A stretch of DNA of 64,000 nucleotides from Semisulcospira habei (taxonomy: Eukaryota; Mollusca; Gastropoda; Semisulcospiridae), in assembly GCA_036245525.1 (NCBI GenBank), contig BTPG01000004.1, forward strand, positions 45,042,482 through 45,106,481. Reading direction: 5' to 3'. Below, piece after piece: positions 38,410 to 48,330 of the stretch (position 1 is its first letter; every line of letters begins with the position of its first letter). A program made the translations under genes and the position numbers. The notes below the pieces were generated by a model. It did not search any database, was not told where the DNA came from, and was given only the letters and a program-made list of their open reading frames with translations.

Positions 38410-40073
38410 TACTTACTTACTTATGCCTGTCACCCCTACCCGGGTATAGGCCGTCGACGAGAGACCTCCAGCAACTCCAGTCCTGTGCTTTTCCTTCGAT
38501 TCTACTCCAGGTGGTTCCCAGTCTCTTGATGTCTGCTTGGAGGTCTCGACGCCAGGAGTTTCTCGGCCTACCTCTTTTCCTCTTTCCCTGGGGGTTCCAT
38601 GACAATGCCTGCCTAGTGATACTGGAAGCTGGCTTTCTCAGACTGTGACCGATCCATCCCCATCTTCTTCGCCCAATTTCATTCTCTGCTGTTATCTGCT
38701 CTGTTCTCTCCCAGAGTCTGACGTTGCTGATCTTCTCTGGCCAGTGGATTTTCAAAATTCTTCTAAGGCAACTGTTCATGAAGGTCTGTACTCTGTTGAC
38801 TGTGGTTTTTGTCAATCTCCATGTCTCTGCTCCATATAGGAGAACTGCTTTTACATTGGAGTTGAAAATCCGGACTTTGGTGTGTTGTGACCGCTCTGGA
38901 ACTCCACACTTTTTTCAACTGGAGAAAGGCTGCTCTGGCTTTACCGATTTGTGTTCTGACATCTGCATCAGTGCCGCCTTTTTTGTCTATGATGCTCCCG
39001 AGATAGGTGAAGGACTCCACCTCCTCCAACGGGGTGCCAGCAAGCAAGATTGGTTCTTCCCTGGTTGCGTTTAGCCTCATTGTCTTTGTTTTCTGTTTGT
39101 GAATGGTGAGGCCCACTTGGGACGAGATGTCAGCAAGCCTCGTGGTCTTGTCCTGCATTTGTTGATGAGTGTGGGACAGTAATGCCAAGTCGTCTGCAAA
39201 ATCGAGGTCGTCAAGCTGTGTCCACAGTGTCCACTGTATTCCACTTCGTCTGTGCTCTGTGGTCATCTTCATGACCCAGTCTATGGACAGTAGGAAGAGG
39301 AACGGAGACAGCAGACACCCCTGCCTGACACCAGTTCTGACCTGGAGCTCTCTGGTGAACTGCCCTTCGTGGATCACGCGACATGTCATGCCATCATAGC
39401 TGCTCTTGATCAGGCGGACGAGCTTTGTGGGTACACCGTAGTGTCGTAGGAGTTTCCACAGAGTCTCTCGGTCCACGCTGTCAAATGCTTTCTCATAATC
39501 CACAAAGTTGACGTACAGCGGGGAGCTCCACTCCAGAGACTGTTCCACGATGATGCGGAGAGTGGCGATCTGGTCTGTACATGATCGGTTCTTCCTGAAT
39601 CCTGCTTGCTGGTCTCTCAGCTGGGGGTCAACGGAGCTCTTCATTCTCTCTAGGATGATCCTGTTGAAGACCTTTCCTGGTACGGACAGCAAGGTGATTC
39701 CTCTGTAGTTGGAACACTTGCTGAGGTCGCCTTTCTTGGGAAGCTTGATTAGGTACCCATCCTTCCAGTCAGCTGGCATCACCTCCTCTTCCCAGATCTT
39801 TCCAAACAGTGGGTACAGCATCTCCACTGTTGTCTCTAGGTCTGCTTTCAGAGACTCCGCTGGGATGCCATCTGGCCCTGCTGCTTTGCCATTCTTAAAA
39901 AATGCCACTGCTTTTCTGATCTCTTCCCGGCTGGGTCTGTCACAGCTGATGGGTAGGTCGGTCTCTGCCGGCTGGATGTCGGGGGGGTCGGATGGGCTAG
40001 GTCTGTTCAGTAACTCTTCAAAATACTCGGCCCATCTGTCGAGTTGGTCTGCTCTGTCTGCAATAGGCTTGCC
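38410..40073 (-). mobile_element. RTE-clade LINE, 5-prime truncated, with 15-bp target duplication
   Basis: Bounded by exact copies of TTATTTAGGCCCCAT (38395-38409 and 40074-40088). The minus-strand 3-prime end is a GTAAGTAAGTAA tail. Coding covers RT and the C-terminal region only. A young insertion: target duplication and tail are intact. Confidence 0.94.
38417..40073 (-). pseudogene. RTE reverse transcriptase, one frameshift
   Basis: From the truncation point: DQLDRWAEYFEELLNRP, FKNGKAAGPDGIPAESLKAD, CSNYRGITLLSVPGKVFNRI, QQAGFRKNRSCTDQIATLR, VDYEKAFDSVDRETLW, VRTGVRQGCLLSPFLFLLSI and FADDLALLSHT (catalytic FADD), then a thumb. Near 38790 the frame changes to VQTFMNSCLRRILKIHWPEK and the RTE C-terminal GRRRWGWIGHSLRK and RKRGRPRNSWRRDL blocks. 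The endonuclease is missing by truncation. Confidence 0.93.
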
Positions 40074-40248
40074 TTATTTAGGCCCCATGTGTTAGGTTTA
40101 TTTAACGTATTTGACCGGCTAGCGACATACATTCAATGTTTTGTTTAGTTTTTTTTTCACAAGCAGTGCAGGCACGTCCTGAGAAAGCCTTGTTGCTGTC
40201 GGGACGTTAAGCAATGTACAATCAATGTACAATCAATCATCTCCAGAA

Positions 40249-40612
40249 GAGCATGGAGGTGCCCCGTGTACATAGTATATCATGTAGCAAGACTAAAATT
40301 GTACCGTGAAGTTCTAGTTTTGTCACCATTTTCTCAATCCTACGAAGCGAAAGTGAAACTTGTATCACGTAAAATATAAAATTACGTAACGACTAAAACT
40401 TATGTCATGACAAATGACGTCTGACAAATCAGTGACGTGCATGTCCTGCGCCCCGTGTAGAACTCATTGAGGCATTGGCAGATCTGCGAGACTTTTTCAA
40501 TAGGAGATAATTCAACATCAGAATTAGGTCAAAGACAAAAGGTAGAAACCATTGACAGCAAGGACAGATCTCATATGGAAGGGAATTTGTGGGTTATGGT
40601 TGATCCCATCAT
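40249..40612 (+). repeat. 1-kb interspersed repeat, first copy, right piece
   Basis: Reverse complement of about 41478-41875, e.g. CCTACGAAGCGAAAGTGAAA against TTTCACTTTCGCTTCGTAGG. It ends TGTGGGTTATGGTTGATCCC. Confidence 0.82.
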
Positions 40613-41009
40613 GCTATTTACATTTAATTACAGAAGAATTAAGTGAAAAATATCTAGTGTTTTTCTCATTTATGTGTGATTTCTTTTTCTTTCACGTTGC
40701 TACTGAAAACTTTGCTATGCTACTGAAAACTGGGCCTTCTGCTACTGATGTAAAAAAAACCAGGGTAGGCAGGTCTGCAACTGTCTCCCTCGATTGACTA
40801 TGCTGAATCAGTGTAGCAAATTAGGGCCACAAGCACTGTGATATCAGTTTTAGCTGCCTTGCTATACACGGCCCAACTAACATGTTGGTCAAAGAACCAC
40901 GTTATCCCCTTCACTGCCAAGAAAAATGAAATAACACCCAACTGCAAGAGGTACGGATCTTTATGCACCCTGGCAACTTCGGGGGCTCATGAGGATCTAC
41001 GCCTCTTGC

Positions 41010-41422
41010 TGACAATAATAATAATAATAATACCGGTTATTATATAGGCGCTTTTCCCCAATTCTGCGAATCGACTCAAAGCGCCGCAAACTGAACCCAA
41101 CACGCACGCTCACGTGACACACACGCATTCACTCTGAAGACAGACACAGAACATTCACGTGGTGCGAAGGGTCAGCTCAGCTACTGAGGTTTCTGAAAAT
41201 TTTGATCGCTTGTATTTGAAATTTATAAAGTGGCCTGAAACCGGTACCAAAGTGGAGGGGGTGGAAGAACCGGAGTACCCGGAGAAAGAACCCCCGATGG
41301 TCCGCCCGAATTAACGGTGACACTTACTAGAGGAGAAAAATCCAACGCCGAAACCCAGTATCGAACCTCGCACCTTTAGCATTGGTGGCAGGTGTCTTAA
41401 CCACTGTGCCATGGACCGCCCC
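41010..41422 (-). mobile_element. tRNA-derived SINE
   Basis: The minus strand starts GGGGCGGTCCATGGCACAGT and carries a polymerase III A box (TGGCACAGTGGTTAAGACA) and about 40 nt later a B box (GGTTCGATACT). A unique body and a tail (AAAGCGCCTATATAATAACC then (ATT)n) follow. The tail resembles the 3-prime end of the LINE at 1452, suggesting a shared retrotransposition partner. The host tRNA species is not resolved. Confidence 0.85.
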
Positions 41423-41477
41423 ACTTTGTATCCATGTTCCTTGGCCAGCTAGGTATCTTTGATGTCGATTTCAACAA

Positions 41478-42656
41478 GATGGGATGAACCATAACCCACA
41501 AAGTCCCTTCTATATGAGAGCTGTCCTCGCTGTCAATGGTCTCTACCTTTTGTCTTTGACCTGATTCTGATGTTGAATTATCTCCTATTGAAAAAGTCTC
41601 ACAGATCTGCCAATGCGTCAGTGAGTTCTATAAGGGGCGCAGGACGTATGCGTCATTGATTTGTCAAACGTCATTTGTCATGACGTAAGTTTTAGTTTTT
41701 ACGTAATTTTATATTTTACGTGATATGGGTTTCACTTTCGCTTCGTAGGCTTGAGAAAATAGTGACAAAACTAGAACTTCACGGTACAATTTTATCTTGC
41801 TATAATTTGTGTGAAAGCAGGTTGACTTTACCTAGCTGCATGATATACTAAGTACACGGGTCACCTGCATGCTCTTCTGAAAGTGCATCGATGTGTTAGT
41901 GCGTACGTGCACGCGTGCTCCAAACATTTCCAAGAGGCATAGATCTTCATGTGCCTGGAGGGCCCATGAGGATCTATTCCTCCTGGAAATGCGTGCATGT
42001 TTGTGTGAGAGAGAGAGAGAGAGAGTCGCACGCGCGAGAGAAAATGACGTCAAATTTAGAGTATTATGTCAGTGTCTGCGTGGTGACGGAGTTGCCTCTT
42101 TTACGTCACCGCCACTGTCAGACTTTCTCTAGAAGTAAAGGTTTTTTAGTGTTTTAATTCTTTTCTGAAAAGAATTAATTTTTTGCTAAAGAAGTTTAAA
42201 GGATACAAAGCTGGCCAACGAACTTATCCAATGTCTTTCTCCAAACTAACTATATGCAAACGTTCAAGTAAATATGACAAAAATTACGGACTCTAATCTG
42301 GGTCAACCGACTTCCTATAAACGGTAGTTTATGTCTTCAATGAGACATTCAATTACAATATGCTCGGAAATATGCTCGGAGGCTCTCTTAGCCACCCACT
42401 TAAGAAATTATTTCGCCAAGTTTCAAGCTTGTGTGTACAGAAATATCGGAGAGTCTCTTGTTTACATACATACGCACACACATAGATACATAGGCACATA
42501 CGGCGCTTCGCGCCAAATGTACGTTCAGCAGTGAGGTTAGCGTAACTAGACATGATGTAATGTTTATCTTGTTACTTCAATTGTTAGGGGTTCAGCCTGC
42601 CCAGCTTTGACATCATGGACATGCTTTTAAATTCATCCCACCACGACCCATCCTAA
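41478..42656 (-). repeat. 1-kb interspersed repeat, second copy (right arm of long inverted repeat)
   Basis: Inverted relative to the first copy over nearly its whole length. A family-D hairpin (41925-42000, AGAGGCATAGATCTTCATG) is inserted near the middle. It is followed by a small perfect palindrome TCCCTTCTATAAATAGAAGG at 42661-42680. Confidence 0.82.
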
Positions 42657-42722
42657 AAAGTCCCTTCTATAAATAGAAGGGACTTAAAAACAGTCTGTGT
42701 CCACTGGCAGTGAAGGGGTTAA

Positions 42723-44632
42723 TAATTTTGCTAGTGACAGTGATAACGTGGCTGACCTATACTGCAATGATGTTTTTTGGGGGATGAATAGTACGGCTAA
42801 AAGGTCTCCATGTAGATCTAGGTTGTTGCATGCGTGCATAGTGTGCAGCAGTCATGCCTGTGTGTCTGACAACTAGTGTGTTGATGATTGTGTAGCAAGC
42901 AGTCTACTTGTTTCGGAAAAGATGCTGGGTAAGTAGACAACATGTTGTTGCTTTTTGTCAACATGGGGTTAGGTTCTTTTCAATTTGGTTAGTAGGGTAA
43001 AAATCTTTTTTTGATAAAAATGTTAAATGTTCATTATTTGCTGTCTGTTTAGTTCACGTTTGCTTGTAGAACATTGATTTAATTTACTTTATGCATTTGG
43101 AAATTTCATTTCTAACAGGGACATTATTTTGGCTTAACCTTTTGGCTGTCAGCAGCAACATTTATCTGTGATTTCTGTAGGACAAAAGTTACTGCCAACA
43201 ACCAAAGAGTTAATTATATGTGTTTTTTTTTTCTTTTTTTTTTTTTTTTACCAATTAACATCTCACTATTCCCCCCCCCCCCCCCCCCCAATCCTCCCCC
43301 CCCCCCACTTCTTCCCCCCAAACCAATGTTTAATTCATGAAAGGAAAAGGTTTTATGTGATGTTTGAAAGTGAATTGTGATATTTTAGGGTCTTTAATGG
43401 TTGCATTTTGGTTTGTATGGGTCACCTCATTTAGACAGTGCGTCTGTATGTTCATGCACATGTGTAGAGAGTGAGAGTAAATGGCAGTGTTTTGCATGTT
43501 TTTAGATTTTGTTTTGCATTTTGCTGTCTGCTTGCCCCAAACCAGCAACATTTGAGACTACATTATTTCGAAGAGAACATCCCAATGAACAAAGAAACAC
43601 AGAAAAGACAGTTACAGCAGAATTTATTAATATTTCAAAATAGACATACAAACAAGTACGTAAAAAGAAAACAGAAAATAGAGGTTGAAAACCCTTTAAG
43701 GTAGATATATGAAACACGATGTTTCAGATCAAAGATCCTTCTTTGGATGATATGGAAACAACGTAGAACAGAAAAGAACACACAATAGAAAGAAAAGACG
43801 CCATCCTGTATAGAGAAAATTTAGAGTGACGTAAAAAAAAAAACACAAAAAACCCCCAACATGACACAACTTGCGTCTACATACATTCACATCACTGCAT
43901 ACATTCGCATTTACTTGTGCCTGCTGCTGCTCACGTACATGCATACACAGACACGCACACACACACACACACACACACTAATCAGTGCAACGGTAGCATC
44001 AAGTATCAGACAAGTATGTAGTTTGCTGCTTATCTTTTTGTGATGGAAAGTGCCAGCTCATACAGTGTATTGCACAGGACATGATCTCATTAATTTGTCC
44101 CCAGTATTTAACCCTTTGGCTGTCGGTAGTGTTTTTTGTTGCAATGATTTCTTGCAAGAATCTGAGGGAGTTAAAGTGCTACTGACAGCCATAAGGCAAA
44201 CTGTTCTGCTTCAAGTGTCATTATGGTTGTAGGAAAAACATAGCTCTATCAATTTATGTGATCTTCCCAATGTGGGGTTTTGGTGTGTGGATTGACTTTT
44301 TGACTTTGTCTGCCAATTCATGTGTGTTTTTATCAAGTTTTCCTAACAAAATTTCCCATTACAAATGAAATCATTGTATCAACTGGTAACAGCGTATAAG
44401 GAGAAAATACAAATTTCATCTCACCGTCCATCCTTATTGCACAATGTCATTGGGCTGATGTCTGTCGCCAGTGGCCCACACTCAATTGTGTGCAGGTCAA
44501 CATCAGCCGATGTCTGCCTAATGACCATTTGCACACTGAACTGATCGTTTCCAGCCTGTGTCGTTGCATACCACAAATAATAGAAAATAAGATTTGGAAA
44601 AAATGCTGTACACAGCCAGTGTCTCAGAAAAA
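42723..44632 (+). other. RyR intron J-K, middle part
   Basis: AT-rich intron with T and C homopolymers (43221-43308), family-B hairpins (43134-43213, 44108-44197), a (CA)n at 43957-43979 and a family-F hairpin (about 44455-44530). No coding recognised. Confidence 0.55.
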
Positions 44633-44898
44633 AATTAATTTTTCTCTAAAATGTATTTTTTCGAAAAATACTTACCGATGCCATTACTGCAATGGAACAA
44701 CCTATAGCTAGCGTAATTTTAGCCCAAAAACTTACGATGTGTACCATTAGAGCCAGGGGAGGCCACCAGGGGTACCGTGGCCTGGTACCTGGGTAGCCTC
44801 CCTTCCCACCCTGACAGGTGAGCGCTAGCGCATCCAATCCAACCAGTTCTTTCATTTAACTGAGGAGCGGCTAGCGGGGCAGGTGGGAGGGTCGTCCG
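44633..44898 (-). repeat. DIRS-2 right inverted terminal repeat and right end
   Basis: GCCATTACTGCAATGGAACA through GGTGAGCGCTAGCGCATCC is the reverse complement of 50930-51085. The outermost 40 bases carry the right-end-specific TTTTTTCGAAAAATACTTACC. Confidence 0.9.
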
Positions 44899-44990
44899 AG
44901 TAATGGCATCGGTAAGTATTTTTCGAAAAAATACGTTTTAGAGAAAAATTAATTTGTTTCCTCAAAAACATTACCGATGCCATTACTGCA
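44899..44990 (-). repeat. DIRS-2 ICR
   Basis: GTAATGGCATCGGTAAGTAT and the following right-end complement join directly to TTTGTTTCCTCAAAAACATT, the complement of the left end. Same logic as in DIRS-1. Confidence 0.92.
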
Positions 44991-45100
44991 ATGGAGAATG
45001 GCGAAGAGGAGGAGGGTGCCGCGTAACCCAGTAACCAACCGAGCTAGCAAAACCCGTCCTCCTCGGCGCGCGCTCCCGATAATTTTCGCTAAAGGATTAC

Positions 45101-46060
45101 CTACGGCACCGAGGGTGCTGGGAGGGAGTGTCGCGCCGCCGCAATGTCACCCACCAGAGCCAGGTTGTCTCGCTGGCCAGGCAGGTTACGGAGGTAGAAT
45201 CGGGTGAAGGTAGACTCGGTCCGCCAGCCAACGGCCGCCACGATGTCTCGAACAGCGCAGTTGCGGTCGAAGGCGAGGCTTGCAGCCATGGCTCTGACCT
45301 CGTGGGCTCGGATGTGAAGTCGCTTGGCAGTGTCAGGGCAGAGGTCCTGGTAGGCGGAACGTATCACCCATCTTAGCCAGGAAGAGATCGTCTGGGCTGA
45401 GATATCTTGTTTACCTGGGGACAGAGGAAGGAAAAGGCGGGTGCGTCCCCAGCGGAGCTGCTTGGTACGGCGCAGGTATACTCGTAAGGCTCTCACCGGG
45501 TCCTGTTGTCCGACTTCCTTGCTCGGGTCGACCGGCTTCAGTGGTCGAATGGTGATCACCTGGGGGGCTGTCAACGGAGACTGGTTCTTGGCCAAGAAGG
45601 CCGGGTCCGTCAGCAGCTGCACGGATCCATCCGACCTGAACTGTAGGCAGGCGGGGAGCACGGAGAGCGCGTGCAGTCACTCACTCTGGAGGCTGTAGCT
45701 AAGGCGAGAAGAAAGCAGGTCTTCCGCGTGAGGTCGGCCAGGCTTGCCAGGGGAAGCGGCTCGAAACGCTCAGTGTTCAGCCAGGTGAGTACCCAGGGTA
45801 GGTCCCAACGTGGGATCAGGGAGCGGAGGACTGGTCGCTGTATGCCGAAGTGGTCCATGAGGTCAGCGAGGTCTTTACACTTGCCGGGGTCCGCTCGGCC
45901 CAGGTGCCGGTAAGTGTCGGCGATCATAGCAAGGTAGCCCCTGATGGTGATCGGCGCCAAGTGCTGTTCGGCGAAGAGCCAGAGCCAATTGGGGGGAAGT
46001 CAGCCAATTGGGGGGAAGTCAGATTGGTAGGGGAGAGGTGATGGAGGGCGCACCAGGCTC
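45101..46060 (-). pseudogene. DIRS-2 tyrosine recombinase, two frame breaks
   Basis: The recombinase is recognisable end to end: SRLEIVRQALAARGF, TIRGYLAMIADTYRHLG, LALATASRVS, LRWGRTRLFLPLSP, HIRAHEVRAMAAS and FTRFYLRNL with the catalytic Tyr. A direct duplication of CCAATTGGGGGGAAGTCAG (45995-46032) breaks the frame near the N-terminal part. A one-base loss near 45675 breaks it just after the catalytic Arg. Otherwise all active-site residues remain. Confidence 0.9.
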
Positions 46061-48078
46061 CTAGCACTCTCCACTTTCCCTCGTAGACTCGGAGGGTCTG
46101 CGGGCTGAAGCCTTAGCTGCCACTGTCTCACGCGAGAAACCTCTAGCGGCGAGGGCTTGCCGCACAATCTCCAAGCGTGAAGTAGCAGTCGTTCGGGGCA
46201 CGGATGGAAGAGCGGCTGCCATGGCTGCTTGAGCATCGTGCGAGGGGTGGGAAGCCGTAGAGGGGGTCCCGTGGCGAGATTCAGGAGGTCGGTGGTCCAG
46301 GACTTGGTCCAACAGAACGGCGCCACTAGCAAGAGGATCGCGTTGCAGCCTTTCAGTTTGAGCAGGACCTTGGGTACAAGGACTGAGGGGAGGTAAGCAT
46401 AAGCACAGAGACCATCCCAGGGGATGGAGAGCGCATCGACCACCCAGGCTAGGGGGTCCGGGACAGGCAAGACAAAAAGGGGGAGCTGGTGGTTCCACCT
46501 TGTCGCGAAGAGGTCGATAAGGGGTGTCTCCCACTCTGTGCAGATCATCCGAAAGATGTCCGGGCGAAGCGTCCACTTGGTGTGGAGAAGCTGACCGCTC
46601 CTCGAGAGGGAGTCCGCGAGGACGTTCAGGTGTCCGGGAATGTGTCTCGCTCGGAGAGAAATGCCGCGATCCTCGCACCAACGGAGAAGTCGGTAAAGAA
46701 AAATGCAGAGGGACGGGGAGCGGGTCCCGCCCTGCTTCTGAATGTAGGACACAAAAGTGGAGTTGTCGGAAAGGATGAGGAGCTCCTGTTGTCCGATCGT
46801 CGTTTCCCACGCGAAGAGGGCTTGCCACACCGCCTGTAGCTCCAGCCAGTTGATGTGCTTGACTGCGAACTCCTGTGGCCAGACGCCGGAGGCCTTGGCA
46901 AACGTCGGCAGAAGGTGAGCGCCCCAGCCGGAACGGCTGGCGTCGACGCACAGGGACAACTGCGGGGGTGGGATAAGGAGTGGGACTCCGGCCGTGAGCC
47001 AGACAGGGTCTGCCCAGCGGCGAAGGTGTGGAACGAGCAGGGGAAGCACCGGAACGGGGGCCTCGATGTCGGCGGTCGAGGGACGCCAATGAAGAAGCAG
47101 GTGGAGTTGAAGCGGGCGCGAGTAGAGCCGGCCAAGGGGGAGGAGGTCCGCAGCTGCGCTCATCAGGCCTAAGAGTTGCAACCAGACTCTGGCGGAGACC
47201 GTCTCCTCCTGGGAAACTGCAAGGGCCAGGTCCGCCAGCTTCTGGATCCGTGGTTCCGGGAGTCGTACCAGATTGAGGTCCATGAGGAACTCCATGCCAA
47301 GGTAGACAAAATGGCGGGACGGGACGAGATCCGACTTTCCTAGGTTGACGATGAAGCCGAGGCTGTCGAGGAGGGCCCGCAAGGCGTCTCGATCCGTCTC
47401 CAGGGCGGGTGCTGAGTGGTTGCGTAGGAGCAGATCGTCGAGGTAGTTCGAGGAAGGACTCGACGAAGTCCGCCTGGCCTTGGCGACGACGCCATACATG
47501 ATCCGGGTGAACACCCATGGGCTGAGGTTGAGACCGAAGGGCAGGGCGCGGAACTGATAAACGACGCCGTCGAAGGCGAAGCGAAGATAGCGTCTGGAAG
47601 CCGGGTGCACTGGGACATGCAGGTAAGCATCCGCGAGATCCAGGCTGACGGCGAAGTCCATGGGCCGAACCGCGGCGCGCAGGGCTCTGGCGGTTTCCAT
47701 GCGGAAGGGCGGAGCTGTGATGAACGCGTTCAGCGCAAAAAGGTCGATAATGGGACGCCACCTGTTGCCGGGCTTGGGGACGAGAAAGAGGTGACTGTAA
47801 AAGGCGGGTGAGTCGTGACGCTCCACTACCTCCGTGGCGTTCTTTCGCAGCAGAGCGGAGATCTCTTTGCGAAGTGCTGCAGCCTTGTAGCCATCCGAAG
47901 GGGCGGCCGTCCACACGGGGCTGCGACGTAGCGGTGGAGGGGTCCGAAAGGAGAGCAGGAGGCCCTCGGAGACGGTGGCGAGGATCCACGGATCGTCGGG
48001 GAATAGCGACCGCCACACGTCGCTGTAAAAGGCAAGCCTCCCGCTGACTGGAGACCCGGGAGCGGTCGGCGGGGGCAC
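46000..48078 (-). CDS. DIRS-2 RT-RNase H-Dam-like ORF
   Basis: 692 codons. RT starts with FYSDVWRSLFPDDPW, then PAFYSHLFLVPKPGNRWRPI, VSLDLADAYLHVPVHPAS, YQFRALPFGLNLSPWVF and NYLDDLLLRN. The RNase H has LCVDASRSGWGAHLL, NWLELQAVWQA, LSDNSTFVSYIQKQGG and LNVLADSLSR. The Dam-like domain has IDLFATRWNHQLPLF and NAILLLVAPFCW. It ends SDFPPIG just past the start of the recombinase. The first Met falls in the gag-RT linker. Gag core lies upstream in another frame because of an indel near 48330. Confidence 0.92.
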   Translation of the reverse strand: MPPPTAPGSPVSGRLAFYSDVWRSLFPDDPWILATVSEGLLLSFRTPPPLRRSPVWTAAPSDGYKAAALRKEISALLRKNATEVVERHDSPAFYSHLFLVPKPGNRWRPIIDLFALNAFITAPPFRMETARALRAAVRPMDFAVSLDLADAYLHVPVHPASRRYLRFAFDGVVYQFRALPFGLNLSPWVFTRIMYGVVAKARRTSSSPSSNYLDDLLLRNHSAPALETDRDALRALLDSLGFIVNLGKSDLVPSRHFVYLGMEFLMDLNLVRLPEPRIQKLADLALAVSQEETVSARVWLQLLGLMSAAADLLPLGRLYSRPLQLHLLLHWRPSTADIEAPVPVLPLLVPHLRRWADPVWLTAGVPLLIPPPQLSLCVDASRSGWGAHLLPTFAKASGVWPQEFAVKHINWLELQAVWQALFAWETTIGQQELLILSDNSTFVSYIQKQGGTRSPSLCIFLYRLLRWCEDRGISLRARHIPGHLNVLADSLSRSGQLLHTKWTLRPDIFRMICTEWETPLIDLFATRWNHQLPLFVLPVPDPLAWVVDALSIPWDGLCAYAYLPSVLVPKVLLKLKGCNAILLLVAPFCWTKSWTTDLLNLATGPPLRLPTPRTMLKQPWQPLFHPCPERLLLHAWRLCGKPSPLEVSRVRQWQLRLQPADPPSLRGKVESARSLVRPPSPLPYQSDFPPIG

Positions 48079-48330
48079 AGGAGGGCGAGAGTCACCGGGC
48101 CCGGCCCCGCGCTGGGTGGCGGGCGGGCTTGGGCCAGGCAGGGGCGGAGGCGGGGTCGGGGGGCGGGCCAGCGCGGCGGGCGGTGGGGAGATGCAGGGGA
48201 AGGCGGCGACGTCAGGGGCGCGGGGCCTGGGCGGGTCTGGAGGACCGCAGGGCGCGACCCATGGCCTTGCGGGCTGCTTGAAAGCGGGCGGAGGAGACGT
48301 GGGAAGGCCAAAGCTCCTTATTAGCGTCCT

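Larger units (their letters stand above)
38169..40236 (+). mobile_element. SINE-like insertion with 12-bp target duplication, itself split by an RTE LINE
   Basis: It is flanked by perfect copies of TCATCTCCAGAA (38157-38168 and 40237-40248). The sequence starts CCCCCACCCGGGTCTGCCC, and its 3-prime end has GTCGGGACGTTAAGCAATG and a CAAT-rich tail, a tail style known from mollusc and fish SINE/LINE families. About 390 bp without the RTE. No tRNA-like head was recognised. Confidence 0.7.
40902..42722. repeat. Family-D repeat split by later insertions
   Basis: The left border TTATCCCCTTCACTGCCAAG and the right border CACTGGCAGTGAAGGGGTTAA are complementary. The family-D hairpin lies at 40945-41012. 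Between the hairpin and the right border lie a SINE and the right arm of the long inverted repeat. Confidence 0.6.

Noticed and set aside
43485..43704. Short plus-strand frame in the J-K intron.
   Set aside because: AT-rich, no similarity recognised, no splice context; likely random.
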